Assembly (NCBI RefSeq): GCF_010731695.1
Contig: NZ_AP022586.1
Coordinates: 1,550,001 to 1,614,000 of the forward strand
Reading direction: 5' to 3'
Length of the DNA: 64,000 nucleotides
Source: Mycolicibacterium litorale
Lineage (GTDB): Bacteria > Actinomycetota > Actinomycetes > Mycobacteriales > Mycobacteriaceae
The stretch's first letter is position 1; each line of letters opens with the position of its first letter. This document shows positions 18,512-28,608 of the stretch, piece after piece. Under the pieces are notes generated by a model that saw only the letters and a list, made by a program, of their open reading frames with translations, had not been told where the DNA came from and did no database searches. Made by a program: the position numbers and the translations under genes.

Positions 18512-18984
18512 GTCTGATGGCTGTTGGTTCGTCGGATCGCCGGGCGATCATTACTGAGGCGTTGCGCAAGATCGATGATTTGTCGGCGCGGTTGGCGGTG
18601 GCTGAGCAGGGGGAGACCGAGCCGATTGCGGTGGTGGGTCTGGGGTGTCGGTTGCCTGGTGGGGTGTCGGATCCGGATGGGTTTTGGCAGTTGTTGCAGG
18701 ATGGTCGGTCGGGGATTGTGCGGGTGCCGGAGCAGCGGTGGGATGCTGATGCGTTCTACAGTGCGGATAACGGTGTGCCGGGGACGATTTGCACGCGTGA
18801 GGGTGGGTTTCTGACGTCGTGGCGCCCGGATGAGTTCGATGCGGAGTTCTTCGGGATTTCGCCGCGGGAGGCTGCGGCGATGGATCCGCAGCAGCGGTTG
18901 TTGTTGGAGGTGTCCTGGGAGGCGCTCGAACACGCCGGGATTCCCGCGCAGTCGTTGCGGGGCACGCAGACGTCGGTGTTCGTC
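18508..18984 (+). repeat. 5' repeat shared with PKS2 (14936-15412)
   Basis: Copy in PKS3 of the 477-base block including start codon, docking segment and KS N-terminus. It is in frame in both genes and, unlike the PKS4/5 repeat, carries no indels. Confidence 0.85.
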
Positions 18985-21900
18985 GGGTTGACGGCCTACG
19001 ACTACATGCTCAAGCTGTCCGACCACCTCCGCCCGGAGGACTACGACGCCTACGTGCCGTTCGGGAACGCGGCGAATTTCGCGGCGGGGCGGTTGTCGTA
19101 TTTCCTGGGGGTGCGGGGTCCGGCGGTGGTGGTGGACACGGCGTGTTCGTCATCGCTGGTGTCGGTGCATCTGGCCTGTCAGAGTCTGCGCCGCCGCGAG
19201 AGTGACACCGCACTCGCCGCCGGGGTGAACCTGATGCTCAAGGCGGAAGCCAACATTGCGCTGTCCCGCTGGGGGATGCTCGCGCCTGACGGCCGGTGTA
19301 AGACGTTCGATGCGGGTGCGGATGGGTATGTGCGCAGTGAGGGTTGCGGGGTCGTTGTGCTCAAGCGGCTCAGTGATGCCGAGCGTGATGGTGATCGGGT
19401 GTTGGCGTTGGTGCGCGGCTCTGCGGTCAATCAGGATGGGGCCTCCAGTGGGCAGACGGTGCCCAATGGTCCGGCGCAGCAGGCGTTGTTGCGGCAGGCG
19501 TTGGCGTCGTCGCGGTTGAGCCCGGGCGATATCGATTACATCGAGGCGCACGGTACCGGCACGGCGTTGGGGGATCCGATCGAACTCGACGCACTGTCTG
19601 CGGTGTTCGGGGACCGCCAGGGTTCGGCGCCGTTGGTGTTGGGTTCGGTGAAGACCAATCTGGGTCATCTGGAGTCCGGGGCGGGGATCACCGGGTTCAT
19701 CAAGACGGTGCTCAGTGTGCGCTATGGGTATATCCCCAAGCATCTGCACTTCGAGCAGTTGACCCCGCATGCCGGGCCCGGCGCGTCGGAGTTCACGATC
19801 GCCGCTGATGGGGTGGAGTGGCCTGCGGTCACTCGGGCGCGCCGTGCTGGGGTGTCGTCGTTCGGGGTGAGTGGGACCAATGCGCATGTGATCGTCGAGC
19901 AGGCGCCGGCGCCGGTGCCGGCGGTGTGGCAGCCGGCACCTGCGGTGAGCACGCTGGTGATCTCGGGTAAGTCTGCTGCGCGGATCGCGGCGACCGCGGA
20001 TGTGTTGGCGCAGTGGATGAGTGGTCCGGGTGTCGGGGTGGGGTTGGCTGAGGTCGCCCACACCCTCAACCATCACCGCACCCAGCATCCGCTGTTCGCC
20101 ACCGTCGCCGCCCGCGACCACGCCCAAGCCGTCGCGGGACTACAGGCACTGGCCGCGGGACGGCCTGCCGACGGTGTGGTGAAACCCCATGAGGGCCTGT
20201 GTGGTTCGGGGACGGTGTTCGTGTATTCGGGGCAGGGGTCGCAGTGGGCGGGGATGGGCCGGCAGTTGTTGGCTGACGAACCCGCATTCGCCGCGGCGAT
20301 CGAGGAGTTGGAGCCCGATTTCGTCGAGCAGGTGGGGTTCTCGTTGCGGCAGGTGCTCGCCGAGGGTGAGGCGGTCAGTGGGGATGCGCGGGTGCAGCCG
20401 GTGATCATGGGGCTGCAGTTGGCGTTGACCGAGTTGTGGCGGTCCTACGGGGTGACTCCGGATGCGGTGATCGGTCATTCGATGGGGGAGGTCACCGCGG
20501 CCGTCGTGGCCGGGGCGCTCACCCCTGCCGAAGGCCTGCGGGTCATCGCCACCCGCTCCCGGCTGATGTCCCGACTGGCCGGCCAAGGCGCGGTCGCGTT
20601 GCTCGAACTCGACGCCCACGCCACCGAGGCCCTCGTCGCCGGCCATCCGGGTGTGGAGGTCGCGGGGTACGTGTCGCCGGGGCAGACCGTCGTCGCCGGT
20701 CCGCCGGAGCGCGTCGATGCGGTGATCGCCGGGGTGCAGAGCCAGAACCGGTTCGCCCGCCGGGTCAACATGGAGGTGGCCTCCCACACCGCGCTGATGG
20801 ACCCGATCCTCGCCGAACTGCGGGCGACCCTGGCCGATCTGGAACCCACCACACCCACGGTGCAGTTCATCTCGACCGTCGCTGACGCCGAGACCCCGCC
20901 CGTGCTGGACGCCGACTACTGGGTCGCCAACGTTCGCCAACCGGTACGACTCCATCAGGCGTTCACCACGGCCGCTTCCCGGCACAGCGTATTCGTCGAG
21001 ATCAGTCCCCACCCCATGCTCACCCACGCGGTCAGCGAAACCCTCGGCGAGGCACACCACCACAGCATCGGGACGCTGCAGCGCGACACCGACGACGCGC
21101 TGACCTTCCACACCAACCTCAACACCGCCCACACCACCTGCCCACCGGACACCCCGCACCCGTCCGAGCCCCATCCGGTGCTGCCCGCCACACCGTGGCT
21201 GCACACCCGGCACTGGATGGACCTCACGACGTCCCCGCGCCACACGACACCGGTGCGCCCCCGCGACCACTCAGCCGAGGAAGTGGTGCCTGCCGAGTGG
21301 AACTGCGAGCTGACCTGGCCGGCACTGCCGCAGCCGGAAACCGCGGCGGTAACCGGATCCTGGCTCATCGTCGCCGAAGCAGGCCTGACAGCCGAGCTGC
21401 GAGGGCTCCTCGGTACCGCCGCCCACGTGACGGTCCTCGACCCCGGGGCCGTCGCGGCCGGATCCGAGGCCGTCCGCACCGCCGACCACGTGCTCTTCGC
21501 TCCGCCGATGCCGGCCGACCGATTGGACGCCGCCGCCGGGCGCCGCCTGTTCCACACCGCAAAGAGCCTCGTCACGACGATGGCCGCGAGCCCGGGGCCG
21601 TGCCGCCTGTTCCTGGTGACCCGCAACGCGCAACCGCTCGCGGAGGGGGACCGGGCCAACGCCGTCCACGCGGTGCTCTGGGGACTGGCGCGCACCGTCG
21701 CGCTCGAACACCCGGAGATCTGGGGTGCCGTCGTCGATCTCGACGAGTCGGTCCCCGACGTCGTCGCCGCTCGTTATCTCCTGGCCGAAGCGGCCGGAGT
21801 CGACGGGGAGGATCAGGTGCTCTACCGCGCGGGCACGCGCCGGGTCCCGCGGCTGAGCCCGCGCACCACCCCGCCGGCGGCACGTGCCGCACTCGACCCG

Positions 21901-23064
21901 GACGCGAGTCACCTTGTCGTCGGGGCGACGGGCAACATCGGCCCGCACCTCATCCAGCAGCTCGCCGATATGGGGGCGGCCACCGTCGTTGCGGTATCCC
22001 GTAATCCGGGCGACCGGTTGCGCGACCTCACCGAGCGACTCGCCGGACGGGGCACCACGCTGGTCACCGTGGCGGCCGACGCCGCCGACGAGACCGCGAT
22101 GCGCGCGGTGTTCGACCGCTTCGGAGCCGACCTGCCACCGCTCGGTGGCGTCTACCTCGCCGCTTTCGGAGGCGGTCCGGTCACGCTGACCGAGATGACC
22201 GACGACGACGTGACGGTGATGTTCACGCCGAAACTCGATGCGGTGTCGGTGCTGCACACGTTGTCGCTGCGGCATCCCGTCCGCCAGTTCGTCCTGTTCA
22301 CCTCGATCTCCGGGTTGATCGGCTCCCGGTGGCTGGCGCACTACACCGCCACGACCACCTTCCTCGACACCTTCGCCTACGCGCGGCGGGCGGCCGGTCT
22401 CCCCGCCACCGCCGTCAACTGGGGGTTCTGGAAGTCGTTGGCCGACAACCAGTCCGAGGAATACCGGCAGGTGACCGTGGACTCCGGTCTCGAACCGATG
22501 CCCGACGAGGTGGCCATTCAGGCGCTGTGGTCGGTGCTCGGCCCCGACACCCCCGTCCGGTCGACCGTCGTCGCCGCCGACTGGAGCCGACTGGCCGCCG
22601 CCTACCGCACCCGCGCACCGCTGCGCATCATCGACGACCTCGTCACCGACGACGCCGACGCCGACGCCGACGCTGAGTGGGCCGGGCGGGACGGGTTGCG
22701 AGATCTCGACCCGATCGACGCCGAACGCGTCATCGGCGAGCGGCTCTGCTCGCGACTCGCGACGATCATGGGTTACGCGGATCCCACGGCGCTGCCCACG
22801 ACCGTGCCGCTGATCGAACTCGGCATCGATTCGCTTCTGGCCGTGCGCATCCGGCAGGCGACACAGGCGGACTTCGGCGTCGAACCGCCCGTGGGAATGC
22901 TGCTGCAGGGCGGCTCCGTCAACGACGTCACCGCAGACGTCATGTCGCAGCTGGGGATCGCCGCCGGAGCGTCATCGGGCGACGCGATCCGCGACAAAGC
23001 CAACCAGCGCGCCGCTGCGCGCAGAGGTGCCGCGGTGCGGCGAAAGAGAGGACAACGCGCGTGA
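18508..23064 (+). CDS. Type I PKS3 (KS-AT-KR-ACP with C-terminal docking tail)
   Basis: A 1518-residue module sharing its docking segment and KS with PKS2. Cys213 is the KS nucleophile and Ser658 that of the AT (VASH motif). The KR-like domain has GATGNIG at 1139-1145 and Tyr1279 in YTATTTFLD, again with Thr at the expected Asn position. The ACP has Ser1442 in LGIDSLLAVRI. The end is a basic, Arg/Ala-rich tail (about 1490-1518) closely matching that of PKS6; both precede a PpsE-like enzyme, so it is probably the docking element for it. TTG start overlaps the PKS2 stop; the stop overlaps the GTG of the next gene. Confidence 0.92.
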   Translation: MSLMAVGSSDRRAIITEALRKIDDLSARLAVAEQGETEPIAVVGLGCRLPGGVSDPDGFWQLLQDGRSGIVRVPEQRWDADAFYSADNGVPGTICTREGGFLTSWRPDEFDAEFFGISPREAAAMDPQQRLLLEVSWEALEHAGIPAQSLRGTQTSVFVGLTAYDYMLKLSDHLRPEDYDAYVPFGNAANFAAGRLSYFLGVRGPAVVVDTACSSSLVSVHLACQSLRRRESDTALAAGVNLMLKAEANIALSRWGMLAPDGRCKTFDAGADGYVRSEGCGVVVLKRLSDAERDGDRVLALVRGSAVNQDGASSGQTVPNGPAQQALLRQALASSRLSPGDIDYIEAHGTGTALGDPIELDALSAVFGDRQGSAPLVLGSVKTNLGHLESGAGITGFIKTVLSVRYGYIPKHLHFEQLTPHAGPGASEFTIAADGVEWPAVTRARRAGVSSFGVSGTNAHVIVEQAPAPVPAVWQPAPAVSTLVISGKSAARIAATADVLAQWMSGPGVGVGLAEVAHTLNHHRTQHPLFATVAARDHAQAVAGLQALAAGRPADGVVKPHEGLCGSGTVFVYSGQGSQWAGMGRQLLADEPAFAAAIEELEPDFVEQVGFSLRQVLAEGEAVSGDARVQPVIMGLQLALTELWRSYGVTPDAVIGHSMGEVTAAVVAGALTPAEGLRVIATRSRLMSRLAGQGAVALLELDAHATEALVAGHPGVEVAGYVSPGQTVVAGPPERVDAVIAGVQSQNRFARRVNMEVASHTALMDPILAELRATLADLEPTTPTVQFISTVADAETPPVLDADYWVANVRQPVRLHQAFTTAASRHSVFVEISPHPMLTHAVSETLGEAHHHSIGTLQRDTDDALTFHTNLNTAHTTCPPDTPHPSEPHPVLPATPWLHTRHWMDLTTSPRHTTPVRPRDHSAEEVVPAEWNCELTWPALPQPETAAVTGSWLIVAEAGLTAELRGLLGTAAHVTVLDPGAVAAGSEAVRTADHVLFAPPMPADRLDAAAGRRLFHTAKSLVTTMAASPGPCRLFLVTRNAQPLAEGDRANAVHAVLWGLARTVALEHPEIWGAVVDLDESVPDVVAARYLLAEAAGVDGEDQVLYRAGTRRVPRLSPRTTPPAARAALDPDASHLVVGATGNIGPHLIQQLADMGAATVVAVSRNPGDRLRDLTERLAGRGTTLVTVAADAADETAMRAVFDRFGADLPPLGGVYLAAFGGGPVTLTEMTDDDVTVMFTPKLDAVSVLHTLSLRHPVRQFVLFTSISGLIGSRWLAHYTATTTFLDTFAYARRAAGLPATAVNWGFWKSLADNQSEEYRQVTVDSGLEPMPDEVAIQALWSVLGPDTPVRSTVVAADWSRLAAAYRTRAPLRIIDDLVTDDADADADAEWAGRDGLRDLDPIDAERVIGERLCSRLATIMGYADPTALPTTVPLIELGIDSLLAVRIRQATQADFGVEPPVGMLLQGGSVNDVTADVMSQLGIAAGASSGDAIRDKANQRAAARRGAAVRRKRGQRA
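19293..19970 (+). repeat. KS repeat shared with PKS2 (15721-16398)
   Basis: Copy in PKS3 of the 678-base KS C-terminal/linker block, identical by eye at constant offset 3572. Confidence 0.85.
20199..20549 (+). repeat. AT repeat shared with PKS1 (12062-12412)
   Basis: Copy in PKS3 of the 351-base AT core. PKS3 therefore shares its KS with PKS2 but its AT core with PKS1, a mosaic that simple tandem duplication does not explain. Confidence 0.85.
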
Positions 23065-26000
23065 CGCAATCACCTGCATGGGACGAGCCGGCGGCCTCGG
23101 TCGCCGTCGTCGGAATGGCGGCGCGGCTCCCCGGTGCCGATTCGGTGTCCGCGTTCTGGGACAACCTGCGCCGCGGCGAAGAGTCGATCGTCACGCTCAC
23201 CGACCAGCAGCTGCTCGCCGCCGGAGTCACCGAACAGACGCTCGGCAACCCCGCATACGTCCGCCGGGCCCCCCTCATCACCGGGATCGACGAGTTCGAC
23301 GCCGACTTCTTCGGGTTCCCACCGCAGATGGCACGCATGATGGATCCTCAGCACCGGCTGTTCCTGCAGTGTGCCTGGCACGCCATGGAGGACGCGGGGA
23401 CGGATCCGGCCGGCTTCGACGGTTCGATCGGCGTATACGCCACCAGCGGTGCGAGCATCTACCTACTGCACAATCTGCTCACCCACCACGATCCGGACAC
23501 CATTTTCGGGCAGGGTGCGACATTCGACCTGGTCAACATGTCGCTGCTCAACGACAAGGACTATCTGGCCACCCGGGTGTCCCACCAGTTCAACCTGCGC
23601 GGGCCCAGCCTCACCGTGCAGACGGCGTGCTCGTCGTCGATGGTGGCGATCCACTCCGCATGCCAGAGCCTGCTCAACGGGGAAAGCGACATGGCACTCG
23701 CGGGCGGTGTGTCCCTGCGGGTTCCGCACGAGGTCGGCTACTGGCACGAGCCGGGTTCGATGGTGTCGGGCACCGGCCACTGCCGCCCGTTCGACGCGAA
23801 GGCCGACGGCACCGTGTTCGGCAGCGGCGTCGCCGTCGTGGTGCTCAAACCTCTGCAGGCCGCACTCGACGACGGTGACCGCATCCACGCGGTGATCAGG
23901 GGCTCCGCGATCAACAACGACGGTTCGGCGAAGATGACCTACGCCGCGCCGAACGGGGCCGCGCAGGCCGACGTCATCGCCGAGGCGCATGCCGTGGCCG
24001 GCGTCGACGCGGCGTCGATCAGCTACGTCGAGACCCACGGGACCGGCACACCGCTGGGCGACCCGATCGAGATCGAGGGGTTGCGCAAAGCCTTCGGCGC
24101 GTCCGACACCCCGCGAACCGGTCCGTGCGCGGTCGGATCGGTCAAGTCGAACATCGGACACCTCGCCGAGGTGTCGGGCATCGCTGGGCTCATCAAGACG
24201 ATCCTGTGCCTGAAGCACAAAGCCATTCCCGCGACGCTGCACTACACCGAACCCAACCCCGCCCTGGACCTCGACCGCGGGCCGTTCGTGATCCAGAACG
24301 AGTACACCGAGTGGGAGTGCGACGGAGTCCGCCGTGCCGGAGTGAGCTCGTTCGGGGTCGGCGGCACCAATGTGCACCTCGTCGTCGAAGAGGCCCCGGC
24401 CCCGTCGCCGCGCGAGATGACCGGCGGGACCCAGGTGTTGCGCTTCGCGGCGCGCAGCCCCGAAGCCGTCGGCGAATTCCGGTCCGCGCTGGCCGCCGAA
24501 CTCACCGGCGCCGAGGAACTCGACCTCGCTGACGTCGCGGCCACCCTCGCCGGCCGTAGGCCCGAGCGGATCCGCGCCGCGGCCGTCGTCCACGACCGGC
24601 AGGACGCGGCGGCGGTGTTGCTCGCCCCGGACAGCGACAACGTGTTCGTCGGTGAGTTCGTGGACGGCTCGGAAGCCGACGAGGACCGGGTGGTCTTCCT
24701 GTTCCCTGGGCAAGGTGCCCAGCATCCCGAGATGGCCCGCGGGTTGTACGACAGCGAACCGGTGTTCGCCGCGGCGTTCGACGAATGCGCGGCCGGGTTC
24801 TCCGCCGACCTGGGGGTGAACCTGCACGACGAGATCTTCGGCGCCGCCGGCGCGGATCTCGAGCGCACCGATCGCGCCCAGTCCGCCCTGTTCACCGTCG
24901 AATACGCGCTGGGCCGGCTCATCACCTCCTACGGTGTGGAGGCGGCGGCCTACGCCGGCCACAGCATCGGCGAGTACGCGGCGGCCACGCTGGCCGGGGT
25001 GTTCGACCTGCCCACCGCCATCAGGGTCGTGTCCGCACGGGCCCGCCTCATGCACGGGTCCGCGCCGGGCGCGATGGTGGCGGTCGGGGTCAGCCCCGAG
25101 GACATCGCCCCGCACCTGTTCCCCGGGCTCGACCTCGCGGCCGTCAACGATCCCGGCAGCTGCGTGGTGTCGGGCGCGCCCGAGGACATCCGGAAGTTCC
25201 AGAACGACCTGCGCAAGCAGGGTGTGGTGGCCCGTCGGGTCCGGACGTCCCACGCCTTCCATTCGGGCCTGATGGACCCCGTGGTGCCGCAGTTCGCCGA
25301 GGTGCTCGCCGGAGTCACCCTGCACGCGCCGCGAATCCCGTTGCTGTCCAACGTCAGTGGTACGTGGATGACCGACGACGAGGCCACGGATCCGGCGGTG
25401 TGGGCGCGCCAGATCCGGGCGACGGTCCGGTTCGCCGATGAACTCGCCGCGGTGCTGTCTCATCCGCGGCGGGTGCTGGTCGAGGTCGGTCCCGGCGGCA
25501 CGCTCACCGGTTCTGCGGTTCGCCATCCGCAGTGGTCCGATGGGCACCGGGCGGTGCGCCTCATGCGCCACCAGGTGCAGAAGCGTGACGACCGTGATGC
25601 GTTCCTGCTCGCCCTCGGCCAGCTGTGGACCGCAGGCGTCGACGTCGACTGGTCGGCGCTCGAGGGCGATCGGACGCGGCGGGTGACCTTGCCTGGCTAC
25701 CCGTTCGCGCGCCAGAAGCACTGGGTCGAACCCGATCACGACGTTCCTCGTGCCCGGGCCGGCGCCGACGGCTCGATGCCCGCCACCGGCGACGCCGCGG
25801 GGGAGAAGGTTGCCGCGCACAACGGGCACACCGTCGAGGAGAAGCTGCAGCAGGTGTGGCGGGAGTGCCTCGGGGTGCCCCGCATCGACCCCGATCAGAA
25901 CTTCTTCGAGATCGGCGGCGATTCGCTCATCGCCATCGGCATCGCGATGAACGCGACGAACCAAGGGCTCGAGCTCACCCCGCAGGACCTCTACGAGCAT

Positions 26001-27467
26001 CCGACGGTGTCCGCGCTCGCCGCGGCCGTCACCGCGCGGTCGGCCGCCGGTGGGCTCACCGAACTGCCGCCGACCGAGTCCGTCGACCCACCGGTTCCGC
26101 CGAACATCATCCACTTCCTCGAACACGGGGTCCGCGACGCCGGTCACTGGCGCGTGCCGCTGCTGCTGCGGATCAACGCCGACGTCGGTGTGGACACCGT
26201 CCAGGCCGTGCTGACCGCTGTGACCAATCACCATGACGCGCTTCGCGTCCAGATCGTCGAGCGGTGCGGCAGCTGGGAACAACGCTTCAGCGGGCCGGTC
26301 GAAGCCGTCGACCTGACCTCGTTGTCGCTACCGCCGGGCACCAGCCGCGGCAGCGTCGAAGAACGCGAAGCAGTCCTGGCGGCCCTGGAGGCGCAGACGT
26401 CCGTCCCCGACCTCGACGGCCCGGTGCTGCGGACCGCGTATATCCGTGACGCCGAGGGCAATCCGTGCTATCTGGCCATCACCGTCCACGAGATGATCGT
26501 CGACGGGCCCTCGCGCGAGATCCTGCTGACCGACATCGTGACCGCATTCGGTCAACACCTCGCCGGACAGCAGATCGCCCTGAGCCCGGTCACCACGACC
26601 TGGCGCGACTGGTCGCAGCGTGCCGCCGCGCTCACCACCCACCCGGCGGTGCTGGCGAGCCGGGACTACTGGCTGGAGAACGCGACCAGGACGACCATGC
26701 ACCTGGCCGACCACCACGTCACCGACCCGCCGCGCACCGGCGATTTTGTCCGGATCGAGTCGACGTTGCGCCCCGACCAGACCGAGGACCTCGACCGCGT
26801 TCGCCGACTTTTCCAGTCGAGCGTCGAGGGAATACTGCTCGGGGCGCTGAGCCGAACCGTCGCTCACCTGCACGGCGAAGGGGTGGTCGCGGTGACCATG
26901 GCCGGTGACGGGCGTTCGGTCCTCAAACCCGACGTCGACGCGCGCCGCGCTGTGGGCCCGTTCACCACGTTGTTCCCTTTCCCGCTGCCGTGCGTGAGCT
27001 CATCGGCGGCCCAGGTGCTCGAGGACATCCACTCGGCGCTCGACGCCGTACCGCACCACGGCATCGGGCACGGTCTGCTGCGCTACCTGTACGGGCCGAC
27101 GGTCCGGGCGTTCGCACCGATCCCGACGCCCGACATGTTCCTGTCGAACGAGGGTGTCGTACCCGACCTCGCGTCGGGTGACGGGCCGGTCCAGTTCGAC
27201 ATCGACGCCGCCAAATCCCTGCGCGACAAACCACCCGGGCTCGGACACGCCATCGAACTGCGCATCTGCCGTTCCTCGAGCGGTGTGCACCTGGACTGGT
27301 GGCACGACATCAGACGTGTCCCGCCGGCGACGGTCGCGGCGCTCGCCGAGCACCTCCCCGAGGCGCTGAGCGAACTGCTCGGGGAGGCGTTGTCGGCAAG
27401 CGATGCCGACGCCGACATGAACGGCGTCGTCAAGGATTTCGGTCTGGTCGACCTGACCGCGGACTAG
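23061..27467 (+). CDS. ppsE: PpsE-like terminal PKS (KS-AT-ACP-condensation-like domain)
   Basis: 1468 residues from the GTG at 23061, near the size of M. tuberculosis PpsE (about 1490). KS has Cys190 in VQTACSSSM. AT has Ser635 in GHSIGEY and a HAFH motif (731-734), so malonyl-CoA is the likely extender, unlike the VASH ATs upstream. ACP has Ser955 in GGDSLIAIG. From about 1010 to the end is a condensation/acyltransferase-like domain whose HHxxxDG motif reads HEMIVDG (1143-1149), second His replaced by Glu. In-frame codons upstream to 22677 lie inside PKS3 and are not part of the gene. It is followed after 43 bases by drrA, as in PDIM loci. TesA probably cooperates with it in chain release. 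Confidence 0.93.
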   Translation: MTQSPAWDEPAASVAVVGMAARLPGADSVSAFWDNLRRGEESIVTLTDQQLLAAGVTEQTLGNPAYVRRAPLITGIDEFDADFFGFPPQMARMMDPQHRLFLQCAWHAMEDAGTDPAGFDGSIGVYATSGASIYLLHNLLTHHDPDTIFGQGATFDLVNMSLLNDKDYLATRVSHQFNLRGPSLTVQTACSSSMVAIHSACQSLLNGESDMALAGGVSLRVPHEVGYWHEPGSMVSGTGHCRPFDAKADGTVFGSGVAVVVLKPLQAALDDGDRIHAVIRGSAINNDGSAKMTYAAPNGAAQADVIAEAHAVAGVDAASISYVETHGTGTPLGDPIEIEGLRKAFGASDTPRTGPCAVGSVKSNIGHLAEVSGIAGLIKTILCLKHKAIPATLHYTEPNPALDLDRGPFVIQNEYTEWECDGVRRAGVSSFGVGGTNVHLVVEEAPAPSPREMTGGTQVLRFAARSPEAVGEFRSALAAELTGAEELDLADVAATLAGRRPERIRAAAVVHDRQDAAAVLLAPDSDNVFVGEFVDGSEADEDRVVFLFPGQGAQHPEMARGLYDSEPVFAAAFDECAAGFSADLGVNLHDEIFGAAGADLERTDRAQSALFTVEYALGRLITSYGVEAAAYAGHSIGEYAAATLAGVFDLPTAIRVVSARARLMHGSAPGAMVAVGVSPEDIAPHLFPGLDLAAVNDPGSCVVSGAPEDIRKFQNDLRKQGVVARRVRTSHAFHSGLMDPVVPQFAEVLAGVTLHAPRIPLLSNVSGTWMTDDEATDPAVWARQIRATVRFADELAAVLSHPRRVLVEVGPGGTLTGSAVRHPQWSDGHRAVRLMRHQVQKRDDRDAFLLALGQLWTAGVDVDWSALEGDRTRRVTLPGYPFARQKHWVEPDHDVPRARAGADGSMPATGDAAGEKVAAHNGHTVEEKLQQVWRECLGVPRIDPDQNFFEIGGDSLIAIGIAMNATNQGLELTPQDLYEHPTVSALAAAVTARSAAGGLTELPPTESVDPPVPPNIIHFLEHGVRDAGHWRVPLLLRINADVGVDTVQAVLTAVTNHHDALRVQIVERCGSWEQRFSGPVEAVDLTSLSLPPGTSRGSVEEREAVLAALEAQTSVPDLDGPVLRTAYIRDAEGNPCYLAITVHEMIVDGPSREILLTDIVTAFGQHLAGQQIALSPVTTTWRDWSQRAAALTTHPAVLASRDYWLENATRTTMHLADHHVTDPPRTGDFVRIESTLRPDQTEDLDRVRRLFQSSVEGILLGALSRTVAHLHGEGVVAVTMAGDGRSVLKPDVDARRAVGPFTTLFPFPLPCVSSSAAQVLEDIHSALDAVPHHGIGHGLLRYLYGPTVRAFAPIPTPDMFLSNEGVVPDLASGDGPVQFDIDAAKSLRDKPPGLGHAIELRICRSSSGVHLDWWHDIRRVPPATVAALAEHLPEALSELLGEALSASDADADMNGVVKDFGLVDLTAD

Positions 27468-27510
27468 TCGTGGCCACAGTGCAACTCGTCAACGAACGAA
27501 GAAGGAACTG

Positions 27511-28608
27511 ATGCAACAGAATCGATCGGCCTCGTCGGACACCAGCGTCGTCGTCAGCGAGATCGGCAAGTCGTTCGGCGACGTGCACGCGCTGCGCGGG
27601 GTCAGCTTCGAGGTCGGCCGAGGTGAGGTCGTCGCGCTGCTGGGCCCCAACGGCGCCGGCAAGACCACCACGGTGGACATCCTGTCGACACTCACGCGCC
27701 CGGACCGAGGTCGGGCGAGCATCGCGGGCTACGACGTGGTCAGCGAGGCGGCCATGGTCCGGCGCTCGATCATGCTGACCGGACAGCAGGTGGCACTCGA
27801 CGACATGCTGACCGGCAGGGAGAACCTCGTCCTGTTCGGCCGCCTGCAGGGGCTGTCGAAGGTCGATGCGCGGGCGCGCGCGGCCGAACTGCTCAGCGAG
27901 TTCGACCTGGTGTACGCCGCCGAGCGTCGTCTCAGCACGTACTCGGGTGGAATGCGGCGGCGCATCGACATCGCGTGCGGACTCGTGGTCCGCCCCGAGG
28001 TGGTGTTCCTCGACGAGCCCACCACCGGGCTCGATCCGCGCAGCCGCCAGCTCATCTGGGACCTGGTGTCGGGCTTCAAGGAGCTCGGCATCGCGACGTT
28101 GCTCACCACCCAGTACCTCGAAGAGGCCGACGCGCTCAGCGACCGCATCATCGTCATCGACCACGGCGAGATCGTCGCCGAGGGCACCGCCGATCAGCTC
28201 AAGGAACGCACCGGCGGCAGCTACTGCGTGATCGTGCCGCGGGACCTGCACGACCTGACCGCCGCGGTCGACGCGCTCGGTGACCTGCTGCCCGAACAGC
28301 ACCGCGCGGCGCTGACCACCTCGTCGGACCGGATCGCCATGCCGGCGCCCGACGGGCCGAGCACGCTGGTCGAAGCGCTGTCGCGGCTCAACGCGGCGAA
28401 CATCGACCTCACCGACATCGCGCTGCGACGACCGTCGCTCGACGACGTGTTCCTCGCGCTGACAGCCGATTCCGGGCAGGAGCCCCTTCGCAGTGCGCCG
28501 TCCGTCGACGATGACGAGGCCGCGTTGGCGACCGTCGGCACCACGGACGGCGGACGGCACCGCCGCAACGGCCGCGGGGCCGAGACCCCGTCGGACGTGA
28601 TGTCATGA
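27511..28608 (+). CDS. drrA: Daunorubicin-resistance-type ABC transporter ATPase DrrA
   Basis: A 365-residue ABC ATPase. Walker A GPNGAGKT is at 45-52, the signature YSGGM at 144-148, Walker B VVFLDEPT around 165-172, followed by the DrrA-type C-terminal domain and an acidic/basic tail. It powers export of the lipid made by the upstream PKS genes through DrrB and DrrC. GAAGGA precedes the ATG. The stop overlaps the drrB start (ATGA). Order and spacing (ppsE-like, drrA, drrB, drrC, papA5) match the PDIM locus of M. tuberculosis. Confidence 0.95.
   Translation: MQQNRSASSDTSVVVSEIGKSFGDVHALRGVSFEVGRGEVVALLGPNGAGKTTTVDILSTLTRPDRGRASIAGYDVVSEAAMVRRSIMLTGQQVALDDMLTGRENLVLFGRLQGLSKVDARARAAELLSEFDLVYAAERRLSTYSGGMRRRIDIACGLVVRPEVVFLDEPTTGLDPRSRQLIWDLVSGFKELGIATLLTTQYLEEADALSDRIIVIDHGEIVAEGTADQLKERTGGSYCVIVPRDLHDLTAAVDALGDLLPEQHRAALTTSSDRIAMPAPDGPSTLVEALSRLNAANIDLTDIALRRPSLDDVFLALTADSGQEPLRSAPSVDDDEAALATVGTTDGGRHRRNGRGAETPSDVMS

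Noticed and set aside
22677..23060. In-frame N-terminal extension of the PpsE-like gene
   Set aside because: It overlaps the ACP of PKS3 in another frame and is Arg-rich; the GTG at 23061 overlaps the PKS3 stop like the other junctions.
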